From Cinnamomum chago (taxonomy: Eukaryota; Streptophyta; Magnoliopsida; Laurales; Lauraceae), in NCBI GenBank assembly GCA_038049695.1, contig CP142452.1, forward strand, positions 96,417,501 to 96,481,500: a stretch of DNA of 64,000 nt, given 5' to 3'. The notes under the pieces are model-generated. The model was given only the letters and a program-made list of their open reading frames with translations, searched no databases and had not been told where the DNA came from. Of this stretch, positions 49,092 to 59,090 are shown piece by piece. Every line of letters starts with the position of its first letter. The stretch's first letter is position 1. A program made the position numbers and the translations under genes.

Positions 49092-50124
49092 TAGAGGTGG
49101 CTTAGGGTGCAGCTCTGCATACATTCATGTTTGTGGACAGTGCTCAGGAAGTTATTCTTTGTGTTCTGTGATGGTTAGATGGAGGGGGGCTATTATTCTT
49201 TTTTGTAGATAAAGATGTGCAAGATTAGCATTTGTTTGAGGGCAGGGATTATAAATACTTACTACTATTTTGTCTTGGTTCGGGGGGGGGGGGGGGGGGG
49301 GGGGTTGGAAATTATACCTGATAGAATATCACACTCTACCTTTTATATGTGTCCTGCTAATGATATTTCATTTATTTATCTTGTAATAATACCCTTAGTT
49401 GTATAATACGTGAAACTCCACCTCTTGTTAGTACTATTTTCATTCTTTTTTATAATTTCCCATTACAATGAAACTCTCTACTTCTGAATAGGCAACATAT
49501 CTACCACATCTGATACTCCATTTATTGTGTAAAATTAGTCCCTCCATATCCATGGTGTGTCCTTCCAGTCCTCTGATTGCACTACAAAATGATATTGCAT
49601 TTCTTTACCTGTAAGTTTCTTTGACCATCCAAAATCCAATGAGAAACATTTTTATTTGCCATAAACAAGGTTCGCCTTTTAAAATTAACTTGCAATAGGG
49701 AATACCCACAAGTTTGAATCCTTAATCTAATTACCCATAAAACTCATATATTAAAGTGATTCTGCATGCCCATAAAAACTAATTACCTAATAATGTGGGA
49801 CTCAAACCTTAACTCTGTATACTTATGGCAATGAACAGTACACGTGACACTGGCTCACGGGTTACTGTCATCTAAAAGCCTGAACCATCAATCCATCATT
49901 GTTCATGCATGAACCCAGACCGATGCTTTTACTAAGTTCCAAACAGACTCAAGGAATTTTCTGACAGGTCACTGTACAAGATTCATGCCAGCACGGGTGA
50001 CTCTAGCCTTAACAAGAGACAAAAATAACAGCAAAAAACTGCCCACATGCAGTCCATTCTGATGTTTGTTAAAATTTACAAACATTTGTGGTGTTAACTA
50101 CCAGCCATTCCTACACGGCTATGC
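49092..50124. other. NDL 3' side with a 23-G run and a diverged MITE copy
   Basis: The first few hundred bases are probably 3' UTR. A run of 23 G occurs at 49282-49304. At about 49484-49572 a diverged copy of the hAT-type MITE is visible (ATAGGCAAC, GTGTAAAAT, CATATCCATGGTGTG in the family order), without clear ends. Confidence 0.45.
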
Positions 50125-52412
50125 ATGCAACAATGGGCACCAATAAATCTCATGGTTCCATCATTGAGAAATTGCCCGACTGTTTTTCCTACAGAAATTA
50201 CAGTTTGGATCTGCATAACCAAAGTGCAATTGACTTACAGAAGCCTGCATTCTTGCATTGACTTTGAGCTAGACAGAAGAAGCCTGCAGTCTTGCAATAT
50301 GGTTCCCTTCTTCTGTGCATCAGCTATGCGTACCCTCTACTTGCAGGTAACCGAGATCCAAGGACCATTTAAATCTTCAGAAACCAAAACTGGGTTCATA
50401 GGGTGTCACAAAACTGTTCATGACACAGCTGTTTTGTTCCTTTTCATGACCAATGAGAGCAATCAGAGTTATAAAAAAAATGCAGCCTAAGGTTTCTCAA
50501 ATGGCAGAAACAGAAAACGGCCTAATACACTCAGTATCACCAGCCCCTGCCCGGACTCAGGATCAGCTAGGCATTGACGAGGTACACTCTGGTCATGCTA
50601 ATTCATGCCCCGGCCCCCCAAACCAAATCATCTGCCAGATCACCAGGGAAAGAAACCAAAGGGTTAAGTCTAACCAAACCAGCTGCATGTAACTCAACCA
50701 CGTAAACAAGGGTTTATGTTTTTGGACAACCTGAATAACCCGAGCTGTAGTCGCATTGTTCTTAGCCATAACCAACTACAGGTAAGACAGAGATATGGGC
50801 AATTAGATTTATATGGATAAACTTATTGCAGGCCAACAGTTCCAAGAACCCAAAAAGGTCTCAAACCTGTTTCTTCCCAAGGAATGTGGAAAATTTGTCA
50901 GCAATCAGGTGGAATCTGGATAATATCCGAGCAGGACAAATGAACGGTGAGAAATGAATGTGCAATGATTTTGATAGGCCCCCACAAGCCCGATCCAACC
51001 CCTTCATGCTCGCCTACCGAAGACATTCGCTCAAGATGTAATGATAATGTTTACTGTAAGGTAAGCATCACCCCTTACATCAAATTCACATTATCCGTTA
51101 ACTATTATCTTCTAACAACAGAGCTTAGTGCCACAATGCAGTCTACATATGACAAACCTTAAAAGGAACGGATTGCAGATATCATACATTTTTCATTGCA
51201 TGAATGACTAGTGACCATATAACAGTATTCAGCCTAAACAAATTATCTACCATGGCAGACAACAGAAAACACGCTTAATAGTCACAAAGGGTAGCAACTA
51301 GCGACCAGCTGAATAATCATCAAGGGTAATAAGACGGGTTGTAGTAATCTGTTAGCAACTAGCACGAATGAGCGCAGCAAGAGATCTAGAGTGACTGGCA
51401 CTAAAAGAAGAGAACTAAATGCTACTTAAGATTAATATTGGAAGTTGGCCATGCTAAACGTCTCTCTGGTCTTAACATGGCCAGAATGGGTGCAAGTTTG
51501 TGGATGTTATCCTTAGTTGGATTTATAGTGCGATCAAATTTTGACTCCTACTGCCCATTTACTCACTTATGATGCACTTTCCAATTTATTAATGAGCATA
51601 CCATCCACTAAGAGTTCCATTATGCTCAAATTTCTATATCGCATCAGAGGGAAAAGATGCATTTGCAAACCCAACGAAACTTGTATGCATCATGGGACAA
51701 ATATGGCGTGAGCCTATGAGGACAGTACTAAGGTTCGATATAGGTGAACTCTCATTAAAAATAGTTTCAACATGTGCTTAGAAAACCAGAAACAGCCCCT
51801 GTATGGAAAAACTTAAGCATGACAACTACATTGGTACTAGGGGAAGGAGAGGCTAACAAAACCTTCCAAGTATTTAAAAGTGGGTATTGTCTGTGAAGGG
51901 AAAATTAGTCCTAAAATAAGGAATGCAAGTTAATAGCATTCACAAAGCCCCACCCTGAATATAAAAAACCGGCTTCCATCAAGGTAACCATGATGATAGG
52001 TGACGGTCATGTTGATGCATGTATAGGAAACAGCGAGTCGGATGGTTGCTTGATGGAATAACATGGTATAAATTAATCTCATCATGTAAAACCAAATCTC
52101 ATATGGAAATGCTTCCTCAAACATCTTGATTTTAGTTCTTTATTCTCAAATCCCAAAATCAGCAATGTGCAATGTGATCAGTGATCACACCATGAAAACA
52201 TTAAATCCCAATCAGCTACATGATCACACCATGAAAATACAGAGCAACATAAGACAAAGAAAAAACAGATTCACAAACTAATGGGTAAAACAAGCAACCT
52301 GGTCGCTAACACTGTTGTACCTATACTGCTTACAAGCTGGTTTGGTGGAGGAATGATTTCTTTCTGCTGGAGTTAACTCAGACATAGCAGTTTACTAGCC
52401 CATATCTCCCTG
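50125..52412. other. Convergent intergenic region between NDL and HSP70T-2
   Basis: No conserved protein, RNA gene or element ends were recognised. The bases next to 52412 are probably the HSP70T-2 3' UTR. Confidence 0.4.
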
Positions 52413-54137
52413 TTATATGTTCTTATGCACAGTAGACAAGTCTAAGGTAGATCCATACATCTTGAGAAGCGCTTCTGCACACCATCCATGGCCATCATCT
52501 ACAGTAGGCATTGTAACTTCAATAAAAGGCACTGGTGGACCCTGTGTTCCAGGAAGAACAACCCCTGCCAAAACTCTTAACACATTTGAAGCATCAATGT
52601 CCAAGCAAACAGTAATCTCTGGAGTTCCTTTAGGTGCTGGCGGAATCCCAGTAATCTTGAAGTATCCCAAGAGATGGTTTTCTTCAACCTTCTTCCCTTC
52701 GCCTTCGTAAACAGCTATGAGAGCTTCAGTCTGATTATCATGAGCAGTTGTAAAAAGCATTTCTTTCCTTGCCGGTATTATTGTGTTTCTATGTATAATA
52801 GGGATAAAGCCATCACCATCAGCCCGGGTCCCAAGACTCAGAGGAGTGGCTTGTATGGTTAGGAGATCCAGACTCCCAGACGGGTCAGTGACTCCTGAAG
52901 CCACAGCTCCTTCCAATGCAGCACCACACACTGCAGCTTCAAACGAGTTCATCCCCTCATAGCTATCCTTCCTTTTACATAGCCCAAGAACTAGGCTTCT
53001 GATCTTTGGAATACTCGAACATCCGCCAACAAGTATAACATCACTTATGTCTTCGACATCTACTTTTGCATCATATAAGCACTGCTTTATCAGGCTTTCA
53101 CATTTCTCAAACACCTTGTGGTTCACCACCTCAAATTCTTCACGAGTCAAGGTTCTGCGTATTCTAGCTCCATTTCCCAAATCGACATCGATAGAAACAC
53201 TGGTTTGGGAAGAAAGCTTGTGAATTGCATCTTGGGTTACAATCCTAAGCAGCCACATTGATTTCATCTCAGCTATTCCGAGGCGAGAATAAACTTTGTC
53301 CAAATTTGGCACAAGGTGGTGCATGATGTTTTGAAGCATGTCCTCACCGCCTATAGTGCCACCTAATAATGCTTTGATTTGTGCGACTCCTCCAGCAGTA
53401 GCAGTTATAGCCACGTCGCAATACCCTGCACCCATATTGAAAATCAGGGCAACCTTCTCAAATCCACTTCCCACATTCTCATGTACAGTTTGCTGCTGCT
53501 GCTGCTGCGCATATAGGAGTGCCACAGCTGTTGGTTCTGGCATTAGCCTCAACACATGTAAACCAGCCATAGCACAGGCTCGCTCAATTCGGGTCTGTTG
53601 AAATCGGCTGAAGGAGACTGGAATAGTAAGAACAACATTACGCACGGCGCGCTTCAGCTGGGCCTCAGCCAATGCTCTTAACTCCACAAGAAAGACTGCA
53701 AGTACTTCTTCAGGTGTAGTAGATCGCCAGACATTGTTCACTAAGGCTGCAATAAATGGTCGGACACCAATACCTAGTGTCTGCACCAAGAAAGGAAGAG
53801 TCTTGCTAGCATGGACTACTGGGTCTGTATCCATTCTGCCAATTAAGCGTTTCATGTTGAAGACTGCACGTCCTGAGAAAATCTCATTTTCATCATGACC
53901 CATCTCCTCAGTTACTCCTCCTGAAGGCGCTTCATCTTTGAAGATAATATATGAGCGCATCATCTTCTGATTCTTCATGTTTCTAAGCAGTTCCACACAT
54001 GAACCATTCCATATTGCAACACTGCACTGTGAAGTTCCGATGTCAATTCCAATTGCAGGCTCGACGAAAGTAGTTGGCTGTCTCTCATCACCAGTTGTTT
54101 CACTGTCGGATGTAACTGTGTATGCAGGTTCAGCCAT
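52413..54137 (-). CDS. HSP70T-2: Atypical short Hsp70 (HSP70T-2 / HSP70-8 type)
   Basis: The product is 574 residues counted from MAEPAYTV, the family start, which lies two bases after a CAG acceptor. The Hsp70 ATPase domain is visible: GIDIGTSQCSVAIWNG near residue 30 (phosphate 1), NMKRLIGR, VPVSF-like TIPVSFSRFQQTRIERA, MPEPTAVALLYA, FNMGAGYCDVAITA (phosphate 2) and ILVGGCSSIPKIRSLV (adenosine loop). A beta substrate-binding domain follows (GSLDLLTIQATPLSLGTRAD, IPARKEMLFTTA, GYFKITGIPPAPKGTPEI). The alpha-helical lid and the EEVD end are missing, so the protein is about 70 residues shorter than cytosolic Hsp70. A six-Gln run follows YA near residue 212. In phosphate loop 2 the canonical Asp199 and Thr204 of bovine Hsc70 are Asn and Tyr, so ATPase activity is probably weak. 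As I recall, the Arabidopsis homologue At2g32120 shares this. Confidence 0.94.
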   Translation of the reverse strand: MAEPAYTVTSDSETTGDERQPTTFVEPAIGIDIGTSQCSVAIWNGSCVELLRNMKNQKMMRSYIIFKDEAPSGGVTEEMGHDENEIFSGRAVFNMKRLIGRMDTDPVVHASKTLPFLVQTLGIGVRPFIAALVNNVWRSTTPEEVLAVFLVELRALAEAQLKRAVRNVVLTIPVSFSRFQQTRIERACAMAGLHVLRLMPEPTAVALLYAQQQQQQTVHENVGSGFEKVALIFNMGAGYCDVAITATAGGVAQIKALLGGTIGGEDMLQNIMHHLVPNLDKVYSRLGIAEMKSMWLLRIVTQDAIHKLSSQTSVSIDVDLGNGARIRRTLTREEFEVVNHKVFEKCESLIKQCLYDAKVDVEDISDVILVGGCSSIPKIRSLVLGLCKRKDSYEGMNSFEAAVCGAALEGAVASGVTDPSGSLDLLTIQATPLSLGTRADGDGFIPIIHRNTIIPARKEMLFTTAHDNQTEALIAVYEGEGKKVEENHLLGYFKITGIPPAPKGTPEITVCLDIDASNVLRVLAGVVLPGTQGPPVPFIEVTMPTVDDGHGWCAEALLKMYGSTLDLSTVHKNI

Positions 54138-54566
54138 TCCTGCAGAATTAAACATAATTAGAAAAAAAAAATTGTATTTTCACGCCCATGGGACATAATG
54201 GATGCAAATCCACTAAAACTTTTATCAATCTACAGGAGTACTTAACATCCATATCTGTCCACTGGTTATAGAAGTCCCACATGAACACAAACTCAAATAA
54301 TTTTGTCCATATATCATAGCTTCATTGTAATATCTTGTGTAAGTGAAGTGAGGTTTATATCCATCCATGTCAGTTACTGGTTGCTTGGTTCCTTCAATAA
54401 ACTGTTCAACAGCAACCCTCATTTTCTACAAGTTGAAAGTATTAAATTCATTCATGCTCACTCCTCCCATCAGAGATGCTTCCACCTGGAGCTTCTCATC
54501 AGCATTGGAGTTTGGTGTTTTGCACTGATCCTACTTCCTACTCACTAAGCAGCGATCCTATATACA

Positions 54567-55030
54567 GTTGTAAATGGCCCGCTTTTTTTTTTTTTTTTGT
54601 GCTATCGGAGGGTTCCCAACCCTTTGGGTTGGACTAATCCATCCAAGCTCAGAGGGAAGTCGGGTAAACTCCCCTGTAGGCCTAGTGTGGTAGTGCAGTA
54701 TGTAAAGGGCCAGCTTGTTTGCAATAAAATACAAAGGAATTCATGGTAAAGTGAGCTCCACAAAAAAACTTATTAAAGAGGTGAGGGGTAAAGGAAAAAT
54801 GAGGTTAGGGTTGATGGATAAGGTGGAGATGTAGACGAGACCATGACTTTCTTAGTATTGAATTACCAAGGTGATGGCTAGGTTTTCATTTTCCATCTTC
54901 CCCTGATTCAATTTCAATTAAAGGAGAGTTATTTGATGGTCATTTTGGGAATTCACTTTTAGTTTCTAATTTTCAACCACTTATTGAAATGCAATCCTAG
55001 GTTTTCAATCACACACATACAAAAAGGCTC
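54567..55030 (-). mobile_element. Tourist-like MITE copy, inverted, interrupted by a SINE
   Basis: From 54707 the sequence matches, in reverse complement, the element at 24104-24441: TTGTTTGCAAT, AAATACAAAGGAATTCATGG, TTATTAAAGAGGTGA, GATGGCTAGGTTTTCAT and an end GGCTC followed by TAA (55031-55033). The outer terminus was split by the SINE insertion. It lies in the HSP70T-2 leader intron. Confidence 0.6.
54583..54700 (-). mobile_element. tRNA-derived SINE, copy 3 (truncated), nested in a MITE end
   Basis: The plus strand shows a T run and then the complement of the SINE body (GGTTCCCAACCCTTTGGGTT ... GTGTGGTAGTGCAGT). The tRNA head is missing. The flanks TGTAAATGGCCCGCTT (54569-54584) and TGTAAAGGGCCAGCTT (54701-54716) are a 16-bp target duplication with two differences. 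The duplicated site lies in the GGGCC terminus of a Tourist-like MITE. Confidence 0.75.
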
Positions 55031-55700
55031 TAAGAAGAAAATATACCCCTTGGCATGTAAGTAAAACCCAGTAATTTTAATTTTACCAAGGTATCTCTGA
55101 AGTCTACTAAATTATAGTCATCTGAACTTGAGCAATCGCCAAGGGAACTCTCTCCAGACCCATCTGCAACTATAATTAAGAACTTCTAGCAATACTTGCC
55201 AGTGATCAATTTATAGAAAGTCTAATGTCCTAAGCTCTACATTCACACCACCTCCAGTCTCTACGATGAAATCAACAATAGGCTTTCTCATAATCCCATC
55301 TCAAACTAAAACAGAAAGCTTCAGGCACATATGGGGAGCCTTAGAACTTAAAACCAAAATTATCACCATAATAAATAGTTCTTGGATTGTACAAAAATCA
55401 ATATAATACAAAACAAACTATAATCAGACATGCTTCACAGGAAGCGTTATGCGTTAAATCAACGCCAACCCATTTCATGGATTGATGAGCTACAATTAAG
55501 GGTTGAGATAATTTGATCGGAATGATATGGTTTCCACTCCCTGAAGTACAACTAAATGAATCTATCCATGCAAACAGAAACTGGAACCATATTGATATAT
55601 TGAGATGATTGAATTGAAATGTATGTAAAATGAAATGCAAAAAGAAAAGACCCCAGAATTAGAATGTGAAGAAAATGTAGGGGAGGAGAGGGTGACTTAC

Positions 55701-55940
55701 AGACTGGTCTTGCTTCGAGAGGAGAAAGCAGATAGCAATAACAGAGAGTCCAAACCAATGTGAAAGAGGGCATTGCAGAAGAAAAAATATATATATCTCT
55801 ACATATGCAAGAGGGTTATAATATAAATGCAGTGGAAGTTCTAGAGAGGCCCAGAGATGCTGACTTTCAAGTTTCAATACAGCGAGAAAGAAGAGATGGG
55901 TCATTTCGAGAAGCATCCGGAAATGAGGCAAAATGAACTT
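55701..55940 (-). promoter_or_regulatory. HSP70T-2 leader exon and proximal promoter, with a possible heat-shock element
   Basis: The transcribed leader ends at the donor 55701/55700 on the - strand. TTCGAGAA at 55905-55912 matches two adjoining heat-shock element units (TTCnnGAA), with an ATC in place of a third TTC. The transcription start is unknown, so which part is promoter and which leader is inferred. Confidence 0.3.
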
Positions 55941-56710
55941 TCTCAGTCAAGTGTCCAGACTCCAGAGGGACATTGATTGGTGGAATGAACCTGACCCACA
56001 TTTTTTGTTTCAACCCATCAAATTATGGACCCCATAGTGAAAATGATGATTAAAGTCGTTAAAAGTGCTGGGGATGCACAAGTTGAAAGGCCGATGGTTC
56101 ATCATCATGGATGTTCCCTATCAATATCATAAATGGGTCTCATTTGATTTCTTGTCGTCAAATGGCAATGATGAATGAGAAAATGGAACGGTCCATAAGT
56201 AATCTGGGCAAAGTGCAAGTGCAAATACGTATCACGATTCACACCTCCAGCGTCCATTTTATTTAAGAGTTCCACGATTCCAACGTGTGGCGAGTCAGAA
56301 TGGTAGGCGTTAGGTTTAATGCCATTTTGTGATATTACTAATGGGTACTGTGTAAATATTTTTTTTTTTCCAATTCCATGGTGAGATTCATGCAGAGATC
56401 ATCTAGACCGTTAAAGGTGAGTGTCATCTTATGAAATCATATATTCTTGAGTTTCGCCATTAAAGAATCGATTTTCACCGTCCAATTGGTTTTTTGTGAA
56501 TTCTTTTTCATGTAAGCTTGATATTTATCTTTTTTTCTTGAATGAATAAACTTCTTTTGATTTATTCATTATTGTCTACTTTATATGATCAAATCAAAAA
56601 GTTAAAATTTTTCTCCATTTTTTTATACTAGAATATATGGATAAGATATATTTGTGTCAATTAGCTAATTGTTTATAAACCCACAAGCACTATATTGTAT
56701 GGGCGCCTCA
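55941..56710. other. Intergenic DNA, nothing recognised
   Basis: A/T-rich sequence without conserved frames or matched repeat ends. Confidence 0.35.
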
Positions 56711-56943
56711 AGGGGTAGTTCAGTTGGCCTAGAACTACGGTTTGCACACGGAGGTTGTAGATTCTCAACTGCACTACTACAATAGGGTTGCAGGGGAGTT
56801 TACCCAACTTTGCTCTGAGCCCGGAGGGATTAGTCCAGCCCAAAGAGTTGTGAACCATTCGATAGTAACTAAAAAATTCCTTTTGAGCCCACAGAGAGTA
56901 GTCCAGTTCAAAGAGTTGGGATAGCAAAAGAAAAAAAAAAAAA
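56711..56943 (+). mobile_element. tRNA-derived SINE, copy 4, with duplicated 3' body
   Basis: The head has a degenerate A box (GTAGTTCAGTTGG) and a decayed B box. The body ends with AGTCCAGCCCAAAGAGTTG and then a second, similar GAGCCCA...AGTCCAGTTCAAAGAGTTGG segment before the A tail. Flanking GTATGGGCGCCTC (56697-56709) and GTATAGGCGCTCC (56944-56956) are an imperfect target duplication. It is the oldest-looking copy. Confidence 0.78.
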
Positions 56944-57069
56944 GTATAGGCGCTCCGGAGGCGATCCAAACACATAATTATTTTAAAATTTAGTGTGTTG
57001 GCGCTCCCACTCCCACCCCACTTTGGGCACATAGGCCTGAATGATTTCTATGTGGATCCCATCACGGAG

Positions 57070-57075
57070 TTCTAG

Positions 57076-57128
<53 letters not shown>

Positions 57129-57496
57129 CAAGGCTCTCCTAAGCTTAAGCTTAGGAAAAAAAATCGTAAGCTCATGCTTGTGGGGCCTATTTTTGGTTAA
57201 TCCAAATGGACCAAACACATGACTTCCCTAAATTACACACGTCCACCAACTTTCGGTCATATCCGAATTTATTGGACCGTTGGATTGACTATGTGTCAAT
57301 TAAAATGAACCGTTGACCATTAAACTTTTGGGCCCATATGGAGATAATATAAATCGCATTTGGGGCTGATTTTTTGTAGAGAGGAAGATCCAAGGGAGTC
57401 CTTGAAATCCCCCTACCCCCATCTCCATTTGGGTCCCCAAGTGGGCCCCGCCACATACTTGAGCTTATCTTATCCTAAGCTTGAGCTTAAAGAGCT

Positions 57497-57553
<57 letters not shown>
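57070..57553. mobile_element. Inverted-repeat MITE embedded in a (TA)n tract (element 57126-57499)
   Basis: About 48 bp of TA lies on the left and 54 bp on the right. The 374-bp element between them has ends GCTCTCCTAAGCTTAAGC on the left and GCTTGAGCTTAAAGAGC on the right, inverted repeats that share the words CTTAAGC, AAGCTTAGG and GCTCT. There is no coding capacity. Confidence 0.7.
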
Positions 57554-57557
<4 letters not shown>

Positions 57558-58013
57558 TGAGGATCCCTACTCAAAATCACATCATGATCACAACTCACAA
57601 CTGTTGCATCAAAGAGGCCTACTGATGACTACGGGTTGAGTGGAGTCCATGCAGGGTCGGATCCGGTTAGCTTTCTATTTACTCGAACCCAAGTAGGTTG
57701 GGGCACAACTCAAGAGACCAAAAGACCCAAGCCCAAGTCCAGGCCAACTCCATGCCTAGCTAGAATGTCATTCTCTATATAATTTTCTCATCTTAATCCA
57801 TGATGGATCGGGTTAGTAAGCCGGGTCAGGTTTTGCCACACCTACAAACTTTATCCATCCTAACATGCCTCTAGGTGGTTAAGGACCTATAAATGTCTAC
57901 TAGGCCTAATTTAGGAATTTGCTTGTTTAATGAATGTAGCATTGCCATTTGCTAGGTTTTCTCCCAAACAATAACTTATGTAGAAGTCACATTCGAAGTA
58001 GTAAATCCGTGTC
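57554..58013. other. Intergenic DNA
   Basis: No gene was recognised. GGGTCGGATCCGG-type words suggest old transposon DNA, but no ends were matched. Confidence 0.35.
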
Positions 58014-58021
58014 GGTAAAAT

Positions 58022-59082
58022 CAGGGGCGGATCCAGGACTTCTAATCTGGAGGGGCTGCACTCAGTGGTGCCCCCGGAAATTTTTTTTGGGTTATTTATA
58101 TGATTGCAAATGATTTTTTCTTCTTTTTTTCTTCATGCTTGAGAAAAAACAATACACAAAAAAAGTAGTGGACCTTTTACATACACTATCAGTAACTAAT
58201 ACACAGAAAAGTGCATTCAAAGACAGGTAGTTTGTAGATTTCCACTGCATTGCAAATCATACCTAGCAAGGACAAATAGTGTGCAGATTTACCCCAAACC
58301 TTTTAATTGGAACAAATATAATATAATAATTTCAAGCAATAAAACAAGACATATTTATTTATCACAACTGTTCTTTACGAGTTTTCATTGGAGAGCCTGG
58401 TTCAATGTCACTGGTGGCCTAATTGATTTGGGCCTAACTTAGTATACATAAAATTTTTTTCCCAAAAAGTCACTTGGGGCCCAGCCCCCCAGTGACTATG
58501 AACTGCATCCGCCTCTGGCCCTTGCAGGAGACTGAGAACGCGGTGATACTACAAGAAAGTGATTAAAACAATCAAAATTGGAGAGGACAAGAATATGAAA
58601 TATTTAAAGTTAATATTAGGCTACAAAAATCCATTGGGGGCCTAAAAAATTCATTGGGGGCCTTATGGAAAAAATTAGTGGGCCCCACCAAAATTAGAAC
58701 TAAAGTTTAGAAATCCACTGGGGGCAGTGGTAATACACTACATCCGCCTCTGGCTGCACTGAAGTTACATTAAAAAAATAGCAATAATGTCTCACCAAAA
58801 ACTATAAAAAATAGCAACAATATCCCACAAAAAACTATCTATGTACTATCTTCATAATTCATTTTCGACAAGCATCATACCAAAAGAGTGATCATTTTTA
58901 TTATACTACTCATAATCAACAAAAAAATGTCTTCACAATATATTTTGACAAGTATGACAAAAGACAAACAAAAGGTGTGTCGTAAGTTACCGGGCCCCAA
59001 AACTCAAAATTTAGTTTTTTTTTTTGGGCTGGAAGCTTGGGTGGGCTGCAGCCACCCCGGCCCCCCCCTTCATCCGCCCCTG
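58022..59082. mobile_element. Composite non-autonomous hAT element (CAGGGGCGGATCC family)
   Basis: The ends CAGGGGCGG and CCGCCCCTG are exact inverted repeats. The flanks GGTAAAAT (58014-58021) and GGTAATAT (59083-59090) are an 8-bp duplication with one mismatch. Two extra right-terminus-like words, CATCCGCCTCTGG, occur inside at about 58507-58519 and 58741-58753. The 1061-bp element therefore carries three right-type ends and one left end. No transposase coding was recognised. Confidence 0.7.
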
Positions 59083-59090
59083 GGTAATAT

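Larger units (their letters stand above)
54140..55700 (-). other. Probable leader intron of HSP70T-2
   Basis: On the - strand a strong donor (CAGTCT|GTAAGTCAC at 55700) and the acceptor TTCTGCAG|GAATGG just before the start codon bound about 1.56 kb. The intron contains the nested SINE/MITE pair at 54567-55030. The leader exon would lie from 55701 upward. Confidence 0.55.
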
